DNA from: Oscillospiraceae bacterium
Lineage (GTDB): Bacteria; Bacillota; Clostridia; Oscillospirales; Ruminococcaceae
Direction of reading: 5' to 3'
Assembly (NCBI GenBank): GCA_016297675.1
Contig: JAEDGE010000028.1
Coordinates: 1-17,030, forward strand
DNA length: 17,030 nucleotides
A model generated the notes under the pieces. It was given only the letters and a program-made list of their open reading frames with translations. It had not been told where the DNA came from and did no database searches. The translations under genes and the position numbers were made by a program. Shown here one piece after another: positions 1 through 7,353 of this stretch (position 1 is its first letter; every line of letters begins with the position of its first letter).

Positions 1-24
1 ATTCAGTTTTTCCTGTGTGGTCAT
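1..24 (-). CDS. 5' end of an unidentified protein gene (cut by window edge)
   Basis: Only the first eight codons are visible, reading MTTQEKLN, and the gene runs off the left edge. The start is well supported: a strong Shine-Dalgarno AAAGGAGG lies 8 bases upstream of the ATG. It follows the preceding minus-strand gene after a 125-bp AT-rich gap in which I see no convincing promoter or terminator. It may therefore be the next gene of the arginine operon or the start of a new unit. Eight residues are too few to assign a function. Confidence 0.6.
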
Positions 25-149
25 GTGAAATACCTCCTTTTTATATCATCAGTGGGATGAATTTTTGCGATTTTAATATTTTACAAATAGTATCTTATCT
101 CCCTTGTTTAGAGACGCTCTTTCCCTTTTGTCGATGGAGAGGGGAACGT

Positions 150-686
150 TCAGCTTGCCACAATTTCTATGGATTGCAACGGTACACAAACCGGCTGCAT
201 CGTTTCCCGTTCCGGCAGATACACATACAACTGTCCACCGTTCTGCTGCATGGCTTCTAGTTCCCTGCAATCCTGTTCCGTCAAAGTATAAAAAACTTCT
301 ACCGTCTGTCCCGGCGGAATACAGAGATAATAATCAAAGTTGCTCGCTCCTGCGGCATTGATTGCCTCATAGTAAGAAACCGGCACTAAAGATTCCCCTC
401 TGATATAGGGCTCCGTTTCCTCTGTGACATAGAGATTCGGCAAATATCGTTCTGTTGTACTGCCGTTGTTATGCAAAGAGGCAATCAAATAGCGTTCTCC
501 CTGCTGACCGTCTTCCCTGCCCAGATACAAAACCGCTCGTTCAATCCGCAAATCGGCATCGGATGTCCTGCCAATCTTGTCATACTGTTTGGACATCCAG
601 TTCCAAACTACAATCTCTGCCACCAGCAGCAACAGCACAATCATACATACAATCCGAAATAACTTTCCTGTTCTGTTTGTTCTCAT
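150..686 (-). CDS. Membrane-anchored protein of unknown function (178 aa)
   Basis: I do not recognise a family. The protein has a basic N-terminus (MRTNRTGK), one hydrophobic helix at about residues 11-29, and a hydrophilic remainder that should be extracytoplasmic. No lipobox is evident. The outer part looks like a beta-rich domain similar in feel to DUF4352-type extracellular domains, but this is only an impression. Its ATG overlaps the stop of the zinc-ribbon gene upstream as ATGA (683-686), so the two are probably translated together and may form a pair. Both share the layout of one membrane helix plus an outer domain. It is the last complete gene of the long minus-strand run that starts at argH. 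Confidence 0.75.
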   Translation of the reverse strand: MRTNRTGKLFRIVCMIVLLLLVAEIVVWNWMSKQYDKIGRTSDADLRIERAVLYLGREDGQQGERYLIASLHNNGSTTERYLPNLYVTEETEPYIRGESLVPVSYYEAINAAGASNFDYYLCIPPGQTVEVFYTLTEQDCRELEAMQQNGGQLYVYLPERETMQPVCVPLQSIEIVAS

Positions 687-1528
687 GCCGTCATTCCCTC
701 CGGTGCTGCGGTCACAGTCAGCGGAATTTCATACATCTGCTCTATGTTGACCGCATCCCGACCATAGAGGTGATTGTTTTCGCTCTCCGTTCCAGCAAAA
801 ATACAGAGCGTCAGGGCATCCAAATCGGCAGTATCCGGCAGCAAAAACAGCAAGATGCCGCTTTCCGCCTGCAATTCCTGGTCGATTCCCTGTTCCCGCA
901 ATGTCCGCTGTACCGTTTCGCTGCCGCTGATGTCACTGATGTATAACGGCAGTAAATAATCGCTGGTGGTTTCATCTCGAAGAGCAGCCCATGCCACATC
1001 TTTGATCCGCTGAATGCTGCTCTTAGAATTTTTTCCGGCACTGCTATAGGAAACCGCAAGATACTGCCCCTGATTCGGCGGTGTCACCAAGTCAGTCGGA
1101 TACAAATATGCCTGCTGAATACAAAGCGTATATGGTGCAACAGAAATCGTTTTCTGCATCTCTGCCTGTTCCGTTACATAGGAAACACCGTCTTCCATTT
1201 GTTGTTTCTGCTCCTGCATCTGCTGCCGTAATTCTGGAAACGTAACACCAATCGAAACGCCAATCAAAAGCACAGGAATCAGCAAAAAGACAAGCAAAAC
1301 ACGCCCCAGCTTTTTCTTCCCATTTTTCTGCATGGTGGTTCTCTGCGGTATGTGATACGTCTGATTGGGAAACGACTGTGGTTGTTGTTTCTGCTCTTTT
1401 TTCAGCTGCTCCGCCTGATACATTTTCTTTTCCGTACTGGCAAGCACAACAGAACCACAAAACGGGCAGATCCATCCCTCTTTTTCATAGTCAAATTTTT
1501 TCCCGCACTGGGGACAAGCGTGTCTCAT
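683..1528 (-). CDS. Zinc-ribbon, single-pass membrane protein of unknown function (281 aa)
   Basis: The N-terminus carries a four-cysteine zinc ribbon: CPQC at residues 5-8 and CPFC at 21-24. A charged, Gln-rich linker follows to about residue 70. One transmembrane helix sits at about 76-97, then a short coiled-coil-like Gln/Glu/Met stretch (about 99-112), then an outer domain of about 165 residues. This is the layout of many Firmicute cytoplasmic zinc-ribbon proteins with an extracellular domain (TcaA-like or DUF4352-like); the exact family is not clear. The start is supported by GAGGGA 3 bases before the ATG. It lies 23 bp after argB, so it is likely on the arg transcript, and it overlaps the next gene by 4 bases. 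Confidence 0.8.
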   Translation of the reverse strand: MRHACPQCGKKFDYEKEGWICPFCGSVVLASTEKKMYQAEQLKKEQKQQPQSFPNQTYHIPQRTTMQKNGKKKLGRVLLVFLLIPVLLIGVSIGVTFPELRQQMQEQKQQMEDGVSYVTEQAEMQKTISVAPYTLCIQQAYLYPTDLVTPPNQGQYLAVSYSSAGKNSKSSIQRIKDVAWAALRDETTSDYLLPLYISDISGSETVQRTLREQGIDQELQAESGILLFLLPDTADLDALTLCIFAGTESENNHLYGRDAVNIEQMYEIPLTVTAAPEGMTA

Positions 1529-1551
1529 GATTCCCTCATTTCCGTCGTTGC

Positions 1552-2418
1552 TTACCGAAACTGCGTACCAATGCCTTCACTGGAAAGCGTTTCAATCAAA
1601 ATCGAATGCGGCACTCTGCCGTCAATGATAGCAGTCTTCTTCACACCACGGCGAACGGCTTCCACACAGCAGTCAATCTTTGGAATCATCCCGCCGGAGA
1701 TAATGCCTTTCCGCTTCAGAAATGGCACTTCACTGACATTGACATAGGGAATCAAAGTCGATGGGTCATCCTTATTCCGCAGCAGACCAGCAATATCTGT
1801 CATCAAAATCAGATTTTCTGCTCCCAGCTGTGCAGCAATCCGAGCGGCTGCCGTATCCGCATTGACGTTATAGGTCTGTCCGAGTTCATCGGCTGCAACG
1901 GTTGCAATGACTGGAATATAGCCATTGGAAAGTGCATCCAGAATCGGCCGCTCATTCACGCTGACGATGTCGCCGACATAGCCCAGATCTTCTCCGTTTG
2001 GTCCAAATTTCCGCTCTGCCCGCAGCATATCGCCGTCAATGCCGCAAAGACCAAGGGATTTGCCGTGATTCCGACTCAGCAGGGTAACCAGTTCCTTGTT
2101 GACTTTTCCGGCAAGCACCATCTTCACAACATCCACGGTATCCTTATCGGTGTAACGCAGACCGCCGATGAACTTATTTTCAATGTGCAGCCGATTCAGC
2201 ATCTCCGTGATTTCCGGTCCGCCGCCGTGTACCAGTACGACCTTTACCCCTACCAGTGACAGCAGTACAATATCACTCATGACAGCTTGTTTCAGAGTGT
2301 CGTTCGTCATGGCATTTCCGCCGTATTTGACTACGACAATTTTATCATTGTATTTTTGAATATAAGGCAATGCGTCCACCAGCACCTGTGCACGCAATTT
2401 ATTGTAATTTTCCTCCAC
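1552..2418 (-). CDS. argB: Acetylglutamate kinase
   Basis: This enzyme phosphorylates N-acetylglutamate with ATP, the second step of arginine synthesis, in the cytoplasm. Visible family motifs are KYGGNAM (residues 31-37), VHGGGPEI (63-70), the NVNADTAAARIA segment (about 185-196) and a C-terminal IIDGRVPHSIL. The helix before the first strand and the C-terminal pattern resemble arginine-inhibited acetylglutamate kinases. That fits a pathway that recycles acetyl groups through ArgJ, so feedback inhibition by arginine is a reasonable inference. I chose the GTG start at 2418 (288 aa, a normal family length) because AAAGGGG lies 9 bases upstream. An in-frame ATG at 2439 has a weak ribosome binding site. 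The reading frame stays open to 2613, but that part is intergenic repeat, not ArgB-like. Confidence 0.95.
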   Translation of the reverse strand: MEENYNKLRAQVLVDALPYIQKYNDKIVVVKYGGNAMTNDTLKQAVMSDIVLLSLVGVKVVLVHGGGPEITEMLNRLHIENKFIGGLRYTDKDTVDVVKMVLAGKVNKELVTLLSRNHGKSLGLCGIDGDMLRAERKFGPNGEDLGYVGDIVSVNERPILDALSNGYIPVIATVAADELGQTYNVNADTAAARIAAQLGAENLILMTDIAGLLRNKDDPSTLIPYVNVSEVPFLKRKGIISGGMIPKIDCCVEAVRRGVKKTAIIDGRVPHSILIETLSSEGIGTQFR

Positions 2419-2427
2419 GCTGTAATA

Positions 2428-2434
2428 CCCCTTT
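2428..2434 (-). promoter_or_regulatory. Ribosome binding site supporting the argB GTG start
   Basis: On the minus strand AAAGGGG is followed by a 9-base spacer and then GTG at 2418. It lies just inside the alternative ATG start at 2439, whose own upstream sequence has only a poor match. This site is the reason for preferring the GTG. Confidence 0.5.
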
Positions 2435-2467
2435 CTCATTGTGAATGTTTCTTGTATGGTTGAAAAT

Positions 2468-2760
2468 ATCGTTCTTTTTGGGAAACGGAGCGGAATCCGC
2501 CGGCAAAAGGGGGTTCCACCCCTGCTTTTGCCTGGGTAATCGTCCATCGCCCCCGTTGCAGCCTTTTTACAAATTCGATAAGAATTATTTTTAAAGGGCG
2601 ATGGACGGAACACTATTTCTTATCCAGCAGCCTGTTCCAATTCGTTCGCTTTGCAGGGGAACAGCTTGTTCCCCTGCACCCCTCCGCCAAGCTGAGCCAG
2701 CTTGACCGCAGTTCGCCGTTCGGCGGATTTTCCGGATTCCTCTCACAATTAAGAACGATA
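2468..2760. repeat. Hairpin-rich intergenic block with inverted ends between argJ and argB
   Basis: This stretch without a believable gene holds a series of inverted repeats. GGCAAAAG (2502-2509) pairs with CTTTTGCC (2525-2532), with a GGGG/CCCC inner stem. CGTCCATCGCCC (2541-2552) pairs with GGGCGATGGACG (2596-2607). GCAGGGGAACA (2653-2663) pairs with TGTTCCCCTGC (2667-2677) around a 3-base loop. AAGCTG (2689-2694) pairs with CAGCTT (2698-2703), and CGCCG (2714-2718) with CGGCG (2721-2725). The outer parts are also inverted: AATCCGCCG (2494-2502) against CGGCGGATT (2721-2729), and TATCGTTCTT (2468-2477) against AAGAACGATA (2751-2760), the latter overlapping the end of argJ. It looks like a non-coding structured repeat or a MITE-like insertion. 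No second copy is in the window, so repeat status is unproven. Confidence 0.55.
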
Positions 2761-4020
2761 ATCACCGTTGATTTTCACATAATCATATGTCAGGTCACAG
2801 CCCCATGCGGTTGCCGTTCCTGCTCCATCTCCCACAGAAACCAAAATCTGAATCTCATCTTCCAGCAGCACTTTCTTTGCCACTTCTTCGGAAAATGCCA
2901 CGCCTGCACCCTGCTCACAAACCAGAACGGAACCAGCACGAGATGCCAACGTAACAGAAACGGCATGAATATCAAATTCTGCCGGTGCATAGCCAACGGC
3001 ACACAGGATTCTGCCCCAGTTCGCATCGGCTCCAAACATTGCACACTTCAACAGCGGAGAACAAACCACGCTCTTTGCAATGACAATGGCGGTATCCAAA
3101 TCCTTTGCACCCGATACCGTACACTCCAGCAGTTTTGTTGCCCCTTCGCCGTCCTTTGCCAGCATTCGGGTCAGATTCATCATGACAATATATAACGCCT
3201 GCCGGAACACTGCATAATCTGCATCCTCTGTGGTGATTTCTGCATTGCCAGCCAGACCGGACGCCATTACCATACAGGTATCATTGGTGGACTGGTCGCC
3301 ATCGACTGACAGACAGTTATAAGTGATTTTTACCACATCCGACAGGGCAGTTTGCAGCATCTTTGCAGAAATCGCCGCATCGGTTGTAATGCAGTTCAAA
3401 GTGGTTGCCATATTTGGATGAATCATTCCGCTGCCCTTTGCCATGCCGCCGAGGTGACAGGTCTTTCCGCCCAGTGTGAACGAAACCGCCACTTCTTTTG
3501 CAACCGTATCCGTCGTCATAATGGCGGTGGCTGCTGCAAGATTGCCAGTTGGAGACAGCGTTTTGCACAGTACTGGAACCGCTTTTTCAATCGGCTCTAA
3601 CGGCAGAATCTGCCCGATGACACCGGTGGACATGACCATAATTTCCTCCGGAGCCACTCCCAGTGCGTCTGCTGTCAGTTTGCACATGGCTTCTGCTTTT
3701 TCGATGCCGTCTGCATTGCAGGTATTGGCATTTTTGGAGTTGGCAATGACCGCCTTTGCCTTGCCGCCTGTCGCTGCCAAATGCTGCTGCATCACCAGAA
3801 CTGGTGCACCTTTTACCTTGTTTTGTGTGTAGACTGCTGCTGCATTGCACAGCGTATCCGCAGCCACTAATGCAATATCATTTTTTTCGCTGCCGATTTC
3901 GCCGCCATTGCTGTCCGGTGCCATTGCCTTTTTGATGCCGCAGTACATTCCACTTGCCTGAAATCCCTTGGCAGCACAAACGCCGCCATCTATGTAAGAA
4001 TACCCTTCAAATGCTTTCAT
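2749..4020 (-). CDS. argJ: Glutamate N-acetyltransferase / ornithine acetyltransferase precursor
   Basis: ArgJ moves the acetyl group from N-acetylornithine to glutamate and so closes the acetyl cycle of arginine synthesis. The 423-aa precursor should cleave itself into alpha and beta chains. The cleavage motif KGSGMIHPNMAT is at residues 195-206, with Thr206 the expected nucleophile, and the oxyanion-hole STGVIG lies at 131-136. The C-terminus ends YVKINGDYRS, as is usual for the family. The start at 4020 (MKAFEGYSY) is chosen because GAGG lies 7 bases before it and the ATG overlaps the previous stop as ATGA; an open frame continues to 4056 but has no better start. It follows the phospholipase-like gene and precedes the hairpin-rich block and argB. 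Whether it also uses acetyl-CoA (bifunctional) cannot be read from the sequence. Confidence 0.96.
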   Translation of the reverse strand: MKAFEGYSYIDGGVCAAKGFQASGMYCGIKKAMAPDSNGGEIGSEKNDIALVAADTLCNAAAVYTQNKVKGAPVLVMQQHLAATGGKAKAVIANSKNANTCNADGIEKAEAMCKLTADALGVAPEEIMVMSTGVIGQILPLEPIEKAVPVLCKTLSPTGNLAAATAIMTTDTVAKEVAVSFTLGGKTCHLGGMAKGSGMIHPNMATTLNCITTDAAISAKMLQTALSDVVKITYNCLSVDGDQSTNDTCMVMASGLAGNAEITTEDADYAVFRQALYIVMMNLTRMLAKDGEGATKLLECTVSGAKDLDTAIVIAKSVVCSPLLKCAMFGADANWGRILCAVGYAPAEFDIHAVSVTLASRAGSVLVCEQGAGVAFSEEVAKKVLLEDEIQILVSVGDGAGTATAWGCDLTYDYVKINGDYRS

Positions 4021-4706
4021 TTCCATTCCTCTTTTCCTGCTTGTGATGGGATGCATCCCTTTTCCTCAAATATCTCTGTAATTTGCAGTACTGTCTGCTC
4101 TATAAAGGCATTCAGCTCTGCTGCCGTCACCAGAAATTCTGTCGGTTTCTCTACGGACTTTGCATACCGCTGCCGCAGTTCTTCCAGCTTCTCTGTCAAT
4201 GTATCTTCCCTGTAGTAAGGCAAATACCGATTGGGAAACGTCTTTGTTTTCTGCACCTGCTCCCACGCCGGAAACGATGCGATTTCTCTGCAATACGCCT
4301 GTTCCAGATACGTTAAATTTTGCCGCAGCATCGCATCATAGGGTGTGCCTGTAAAATGTGCAATCCCAATTTTCTGCTTTAGCGGCTTTAAAATCTGCCG
4401 AATCCACTGCACATCCGTCAGCAGGTGTGCATAATACCCCAGATAAAATGCCTGTGCATCCGCTGTTAGCGACTGTTCCTGCAAATACGCCTGATAAAAT
4501 GCTTCTGCATCAATATTTCGCTTTTTTCCAGTTGGTGTCCAATGCGTGGTTGCAGAATCCGGTTCGTATACATGTGGAGCAATCTCTTGACCGCCGTCCG
4601 GTGCAAGATTGCCCACAACAAACGGCAGTTCCGGCAATGAACAAACCCAAGACAGCTGCTGCCGGACAGCATCTGCTATCCGCAGATGTACCACCCACGT
4701 TGCCAT
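4017..4706 (-). CDS. Zinc-dependent phospholipase C-like protein (229 aa)
   Basis: The protein is all-helical in character and has His and Asp residues spaced as in the zinc-dependent phospholipase C family (PF00882-like): His7 in WVVHLRIAD, the GNLAPDG segment (Asp37), His45, His55 in TTHW, and YYAHLLTD with His94 and Asp98. Many Firmicutes carry such short, signal-less proteins of unknown substrate, so activity on phospholipid is not implied. I see no signal peptide, which points to a cytoplasmic protein. The ATG at 4706 shares one base with the argC stop (TGATG) and its own stop overlaps the argJ start (ATGA), so it is tightly coupled inside the arg operon. An open frame runs further upstream, but it overlaps argC and lacks family features. 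Confidence 0.7.
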   Translation of the reverse strand: MATWVVHLRIADAVRQQLSWVCSLPELPFVVGNLAPDGGQEIAPHVYEPDSATTHWTPTGKKRNIDAEAFYQAYLQEQSLTADAQAFYLGYYAHLLTDVQWIRQILKPLKQKIGIAHFTGTPYDAMLRQNLTYLEQAYCREIASFPAWEQVQKTKTFPNRYLPYYREDTLTEKLEELRQRYAKSVEKPTEFLVTAAELNAFIEQTVLQITEIFEEKGCIPSQAGKEEWK

Positions 4707-5653
4707 CAGAGCAGACCGGTGGTTTCGTCCAAGCCCATCATGATATTCAAGCACTGTACGGCTGCACCGGACGCACCCTTTCCGAGATTGTCCAGTCTTG
4801 CACACAGCAGCACCTGATCGGCACTCCCAAATACAAAAATCTGCATCAGATTCGTATCCCGCAAATCATTGGACGACAGTTTGAACGGCGTCATTTCTTC
4901 TGTAGAAAGCAGTGGCATGACCTGCACAAAGTGCTGCCCCTGATAGTGTTCTGCAAACATGGTATGTACGGCTTCCGGTGTCACGGTATGTCCTGCAATG
5001 GCAGACTGTACCGACACGCAAACCACCATGCCGTTAAAGAAATCATCGACAATCGGCGTAAACATCGGCTTCTTTGCCAGACCAGAAATCTTCTGCATCT
5101 CCGGCAAGTGCTTGTGATTGTTTGCCAAGCCGTAAAATCTCGGACTCTTTGCCTCTGCCGGACAATCTGGTGATTCGATTTCCGCAATCATTTTATTCCC
5201 ACCGCCGCTGTAGCCGGAAACAGCAAAGCACTGCACCGGATAGTCCGCAGCAATCACGCCATGCTGCACCAGCGGATACACCAGTGCATTGAACCCACTT
5301 GCATAACAACCCGGTACTGCCACCCGATTGGAAGTCCGAATTTTTTCCCGATGGGCTGCCGACAGTTCCGGAAATCCATATGCCCAGTCTGGATTGGTAC
5401 GGTGTGCCGTTGAGGCATCAATGATGCGAACATGTGGATTCTCCACCAGCGAAACGGCTTCTCTGGCAGCTGCATCCGGCAAACACAAAAAAGTATAATC
5501 GCTGCTGTTAATCAGCCGCTTCCGTTCTGCTGCATCCTTTCGCTTTTCCGGGTCAATTTGCAGCAAGGTAATGTCTTTCCGATTTGCAAACCGGTCTAAA
5601 ATCCGCAGACCGGTTGTGCCAGCCTGCCCATCAATAAATACGTTTACTCCCAT
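4706..5653 (-). CDS. argC: N-acetyl-gamma-glutamyl-phosphate reductase, short (type 2) form
   Basis: ArgC reduces N-acetylglutamyl phosphate to the semialdehyde with NADPH, the third step of the pathway. The N-terminal nucleotide-binding motif GQAGTTGLRIL (residues 9-19) and the active-site Cys116 in VAVPGCYASG are visible. At 315 aa it matches the short 'uncommon form' (TIGR01851-like) better than the roughly 345-aa type 1 enzyme. The start at 5653 (MGVNVFIDG) has AAAAGGA 9 bases upstream. Another ATG at 5662, three codons earlier, overlaps the stop of the 62-aa gene as ATGA but has that AGGA directly abutting it, so 5653 is preferred with some doubt. The stop shares one base with the next start. 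Confidence 0.94.
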   Translation of the reverse strand: MGVNVFIDGQAGTTGLRILDRFANRKDITLLQIDPEKRKDAAERKRLINSSDYTFLCLPDAAAREAVSLVENPHVRIIDASTAHRTNPDWAYGFPELSAAHREKIRTSNRVAVPGCYASGFNALVYPLVQHGVIAADYPVQCFAVSGYSGGGNKMIAEIESPDCPAEAKSPRFYGLANNHKHLPEMQKISGLAKKPMFTPIVDDFFNGMVVCVSVQSAIAGHTVTPEAVHTMFAEHYQGQHFVQVMPLLSTEEMTPFKLSSNDLRDTNLMQIFVFGSADQVLLCARLDNLGKGASGAAVQCLNIMMGLDETTGLL

Positions 5654-5658
5654 TGTTC

Positions 5659-5847
5659 TCATTCCTTTTCGTTCCGAATTCCCAGCCAAACACTCACCGC
5701 ACAGGTCGCAACAATTACAAAAATCAGCCAGATTCGAGAGGCAGTCATGCCCAAATTCCAGACCAATCCAATCAGGCATTCTCCCAGTATCAGTACCAGT
5801 ACAGCAAGCAGACAGAGCGGAACAATCCATTTTAATCGTTTTTTCAT
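5659..5847 (-). CDS. Small two-helix membrane protein (62 aa)
   Basis: This short gene fills the space between argH and argC. The product starts MKKRLKW and has two hydrophobic helices, about residues 8-28 and 36-56, ending in a charged tail (IRNEKE). The positive N-terminus suggests both ends face the cytoplasm. It starts 7 bases after the argH stop with a weak ribosome binding site (GGGAATA) and ends in an ATGA overlap with a possible argC start, so translation may be coupled to argH. I recognise no family; a role in transport or membrane association of the pathway would be speculation. That it is real rests on position, hydrophobic pattern and coupling. Confidence 0.65.
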   Translation of the reverse strand: MKKRLKWIVPLCLLAVLVLILGECLIGLVWNLGMTASRIWLIFVIVATCAVSVWLGIRNEKE

Positions 5848-5854
5848 CGGCAGC

Positions 5855-7234
5855 TTATTCCCATTCTGCCATCGTCTTTTTTACCTGCTCCAGCTGTGCC
5901 GCAACTGCCGCCGGAGAAGGTCCCCCCTGCGAAATTCTGCCCTTCACACAGGTTTCCAGACTGATTGCCTGATAAATATCCTCGGTAAACAGCGGTGTCA
6001 TTGCCTGATAATCTGCCAGCGGCAGGGTTTCGAGTGTCAGATTTTCCTGAATGCACTTCGCAACCAATGTGCCGGAAATCTTATAGGCATCCCGGAACGG
6101 CATTCCCTTCTTGACCAGATAGTCTGCACAGTCTGTTGCATTGATAAAGCCCTTTGCGGCAGCCGCCCGCATATTGTCCTTCCGGACAGTCATGGTGGCA
6201 ATCATCGGGATAAAGGTTTCCAGACACAGCTTCACCGTATCCACAGCATCAAAAATCGCCTCTTTATCCTCCTGCATATCCTTATTGTAGGCAAGCGGCG
6301 TTCCCTTCATCATCACCAACAGGGTCTGCAAATCACCGTAAACCCGTGCCGTCTTGCCCCGAATCAGCTCCGTGATATCCGGATTCTTCTTCTGTGGCAT
6401 AATCGAAGAGCCAGTCGCAAAGGCATCGTCCAATTCAATAAATTTAAATTCCCACGAACACCAGAGAATGACTTCCTCAGAAAAACGGGACAGGTGCATC
6501 ATAATCATGGAAATGGTATTTGCCAGTTCAATACAATAATCCCGATCGGAAACACCGTCCAGACTGTTTGCCATGGGTGCATCAAAGCCCAGCAAACTTG
6601 CGGTCTGTTCCCGATTGATGGGATAGGTTGTGCCTGCCAGTGCACCGCTGCCCAACGGGCAGACGTTCATTCGCTTTTCCGTGTCATCCAGTCTGCCGAG
6701 GTCTCGCAGCAACATCTGCACATAAGCCAGCAGGTGGTGTGCAAAGGTCACCGGTTGTGCTCTCTGTAAATGGGTATACCCCGGCATCACCGTTTCGGTG
6801 TGCTGCTCTGCCACGTTCACCAGCGTTTTGCAGAGCTTCCGCACCAGTGTGCGAATTTCTGCAATTTCTGTCCGCAGATACAGCCGCAAGTCCAGTGCAA
6901 CCTGATCATTTCTGGAACGGGAGGTATGTAACCGCTTGCCAACATCCCCGTACCGCTTGGTCAGTTCTGCTTCAACAAACATATGAATATCTTCTGCATT
7001 CGGGTCAAATTCCAGCTTACCGCTGTCTAAATCCGCCAGAATTTCCTGTAAGCCCTGTATAATCTGTGCACTATCCTCCTTGGAAATAATGCCGCAGTCG
7101 CCCAGCATCGTGGCGTGGGCAATGCTGCCCTGAATATCCTGCCGGTACATTCTTGCATCAAAGGAGATGGAGGAGTTGAATGCATTTACACCCGCATCAA
7201 TTTCCTTTGAAAATCTTCCTGCCCATAAAGCCAT
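5855..7234 (-). CDS. argH: Argininosuccinate lyase
   Basis: ArgH splits argininosuccinate into arginine and fumarate, the last step of the pathway. The fumarase/aspartase superfamily signature is intact: GSSIMPQKKNP at residues 275-285, with the serine loop expected to supply the catalytic Ser. HTSRSRNDQ (103-111) and YTHLQRAQP (153-161) are the other conserved blocks. The length of 459 aa is normal. The start at 7234 (MALWAGRFSK) has AAAGGAAG 6 bases upstream; the frame is open for eight more codons to 7258 without support. It begins about 60 bp after the argG terminator and is probably the first gene of the long arg operon, transcribed by readthrough or from a weak promoter. Confidence 0.97.
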   Translation of the reverse strand: MALWAGRFSKEIDAGVNAFNSSISFDARMYRQDIQGSIAHATMLGDCGIISKEDSAQIIQGLQEILADLDSGKLEFDPNAEDIHMFVEAELTKRYGDVGKRLHTSRSRNDQVALDLRLYLRTEIAEIRTLVRKLCKTLVNVAEQHTETVMPGYTHLQRAQPVTFAHHLLAYVQMLLRDLGRLDDTEKRMNVCPLGSGALAGTTYPINREQTASLLGFDAPMANSLDGVSDRDYCIELANTISMIMMHLSRFSEEVILWCSWEFKFIELDDAFATGSSIMPQKKNPDITELIRGKTARVYGDLQTLLVMMKGTPLAYNKDMQEDKEAIFDAVDTVKLCLETFIPMIATMTVRKDNMRAAAAKGFINATDCADYLVKKGMPFRDAYKISGTLVAKCIQENLTLETLPLADYQAMTPLFTEDIYQAISLETCVKGRISQGGPSPAAVAAQLEQVKKTMAEWE

Positions 7235-7251
7235 AGATAACTTCCTTTCTC

Positions 7252-7265
7252 TGCACATAAATTCA
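7252..7265. promoter_or_regulatory. ARG-box-like site before argH (tentative)
   Basis: TGCACATAAATTCA has the spacing of an ArgR/AhrC operator (TGAAT-N4-ATTCA). The right half is perfect and the left half has two mismatches. It lies between the argG terminator and the argH start, where a repressor site would make sense. The match is modest and the window holds no argR, so this is a candidate only. Confidence 0.3.
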
Positions 7266-7296
7266 TTTCTGTCTTTTCTCTCACGGTGTATTATCG

Positions 7297-7324
7297 AAAA
7301 AAGCCGGCATGTAAGCCGGCTTTT
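7297..7324 (-). terminator. Intrinsic terminator after argG
   Basis: On the minus strand AAAAGCCGGC, a 6-base loop (TTACAT), then GCCGGCTTTTTT form a perfect GC-rich stem followed by a T-run. It lies 30 bp past the argG stop and separates argG from argH. Confidence 0.88.
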
Positions 7325-7353
7325 CTGTTTGGATTCCTCGTAAATACAGTTGC

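Noticed and set aside
7235..7296. Sigma-A promoter for argH using GATAAT near 7290
   Set aside because: No acceptable -35 lies at 16-18 bp upstream, since that region is the argG terminator stem.
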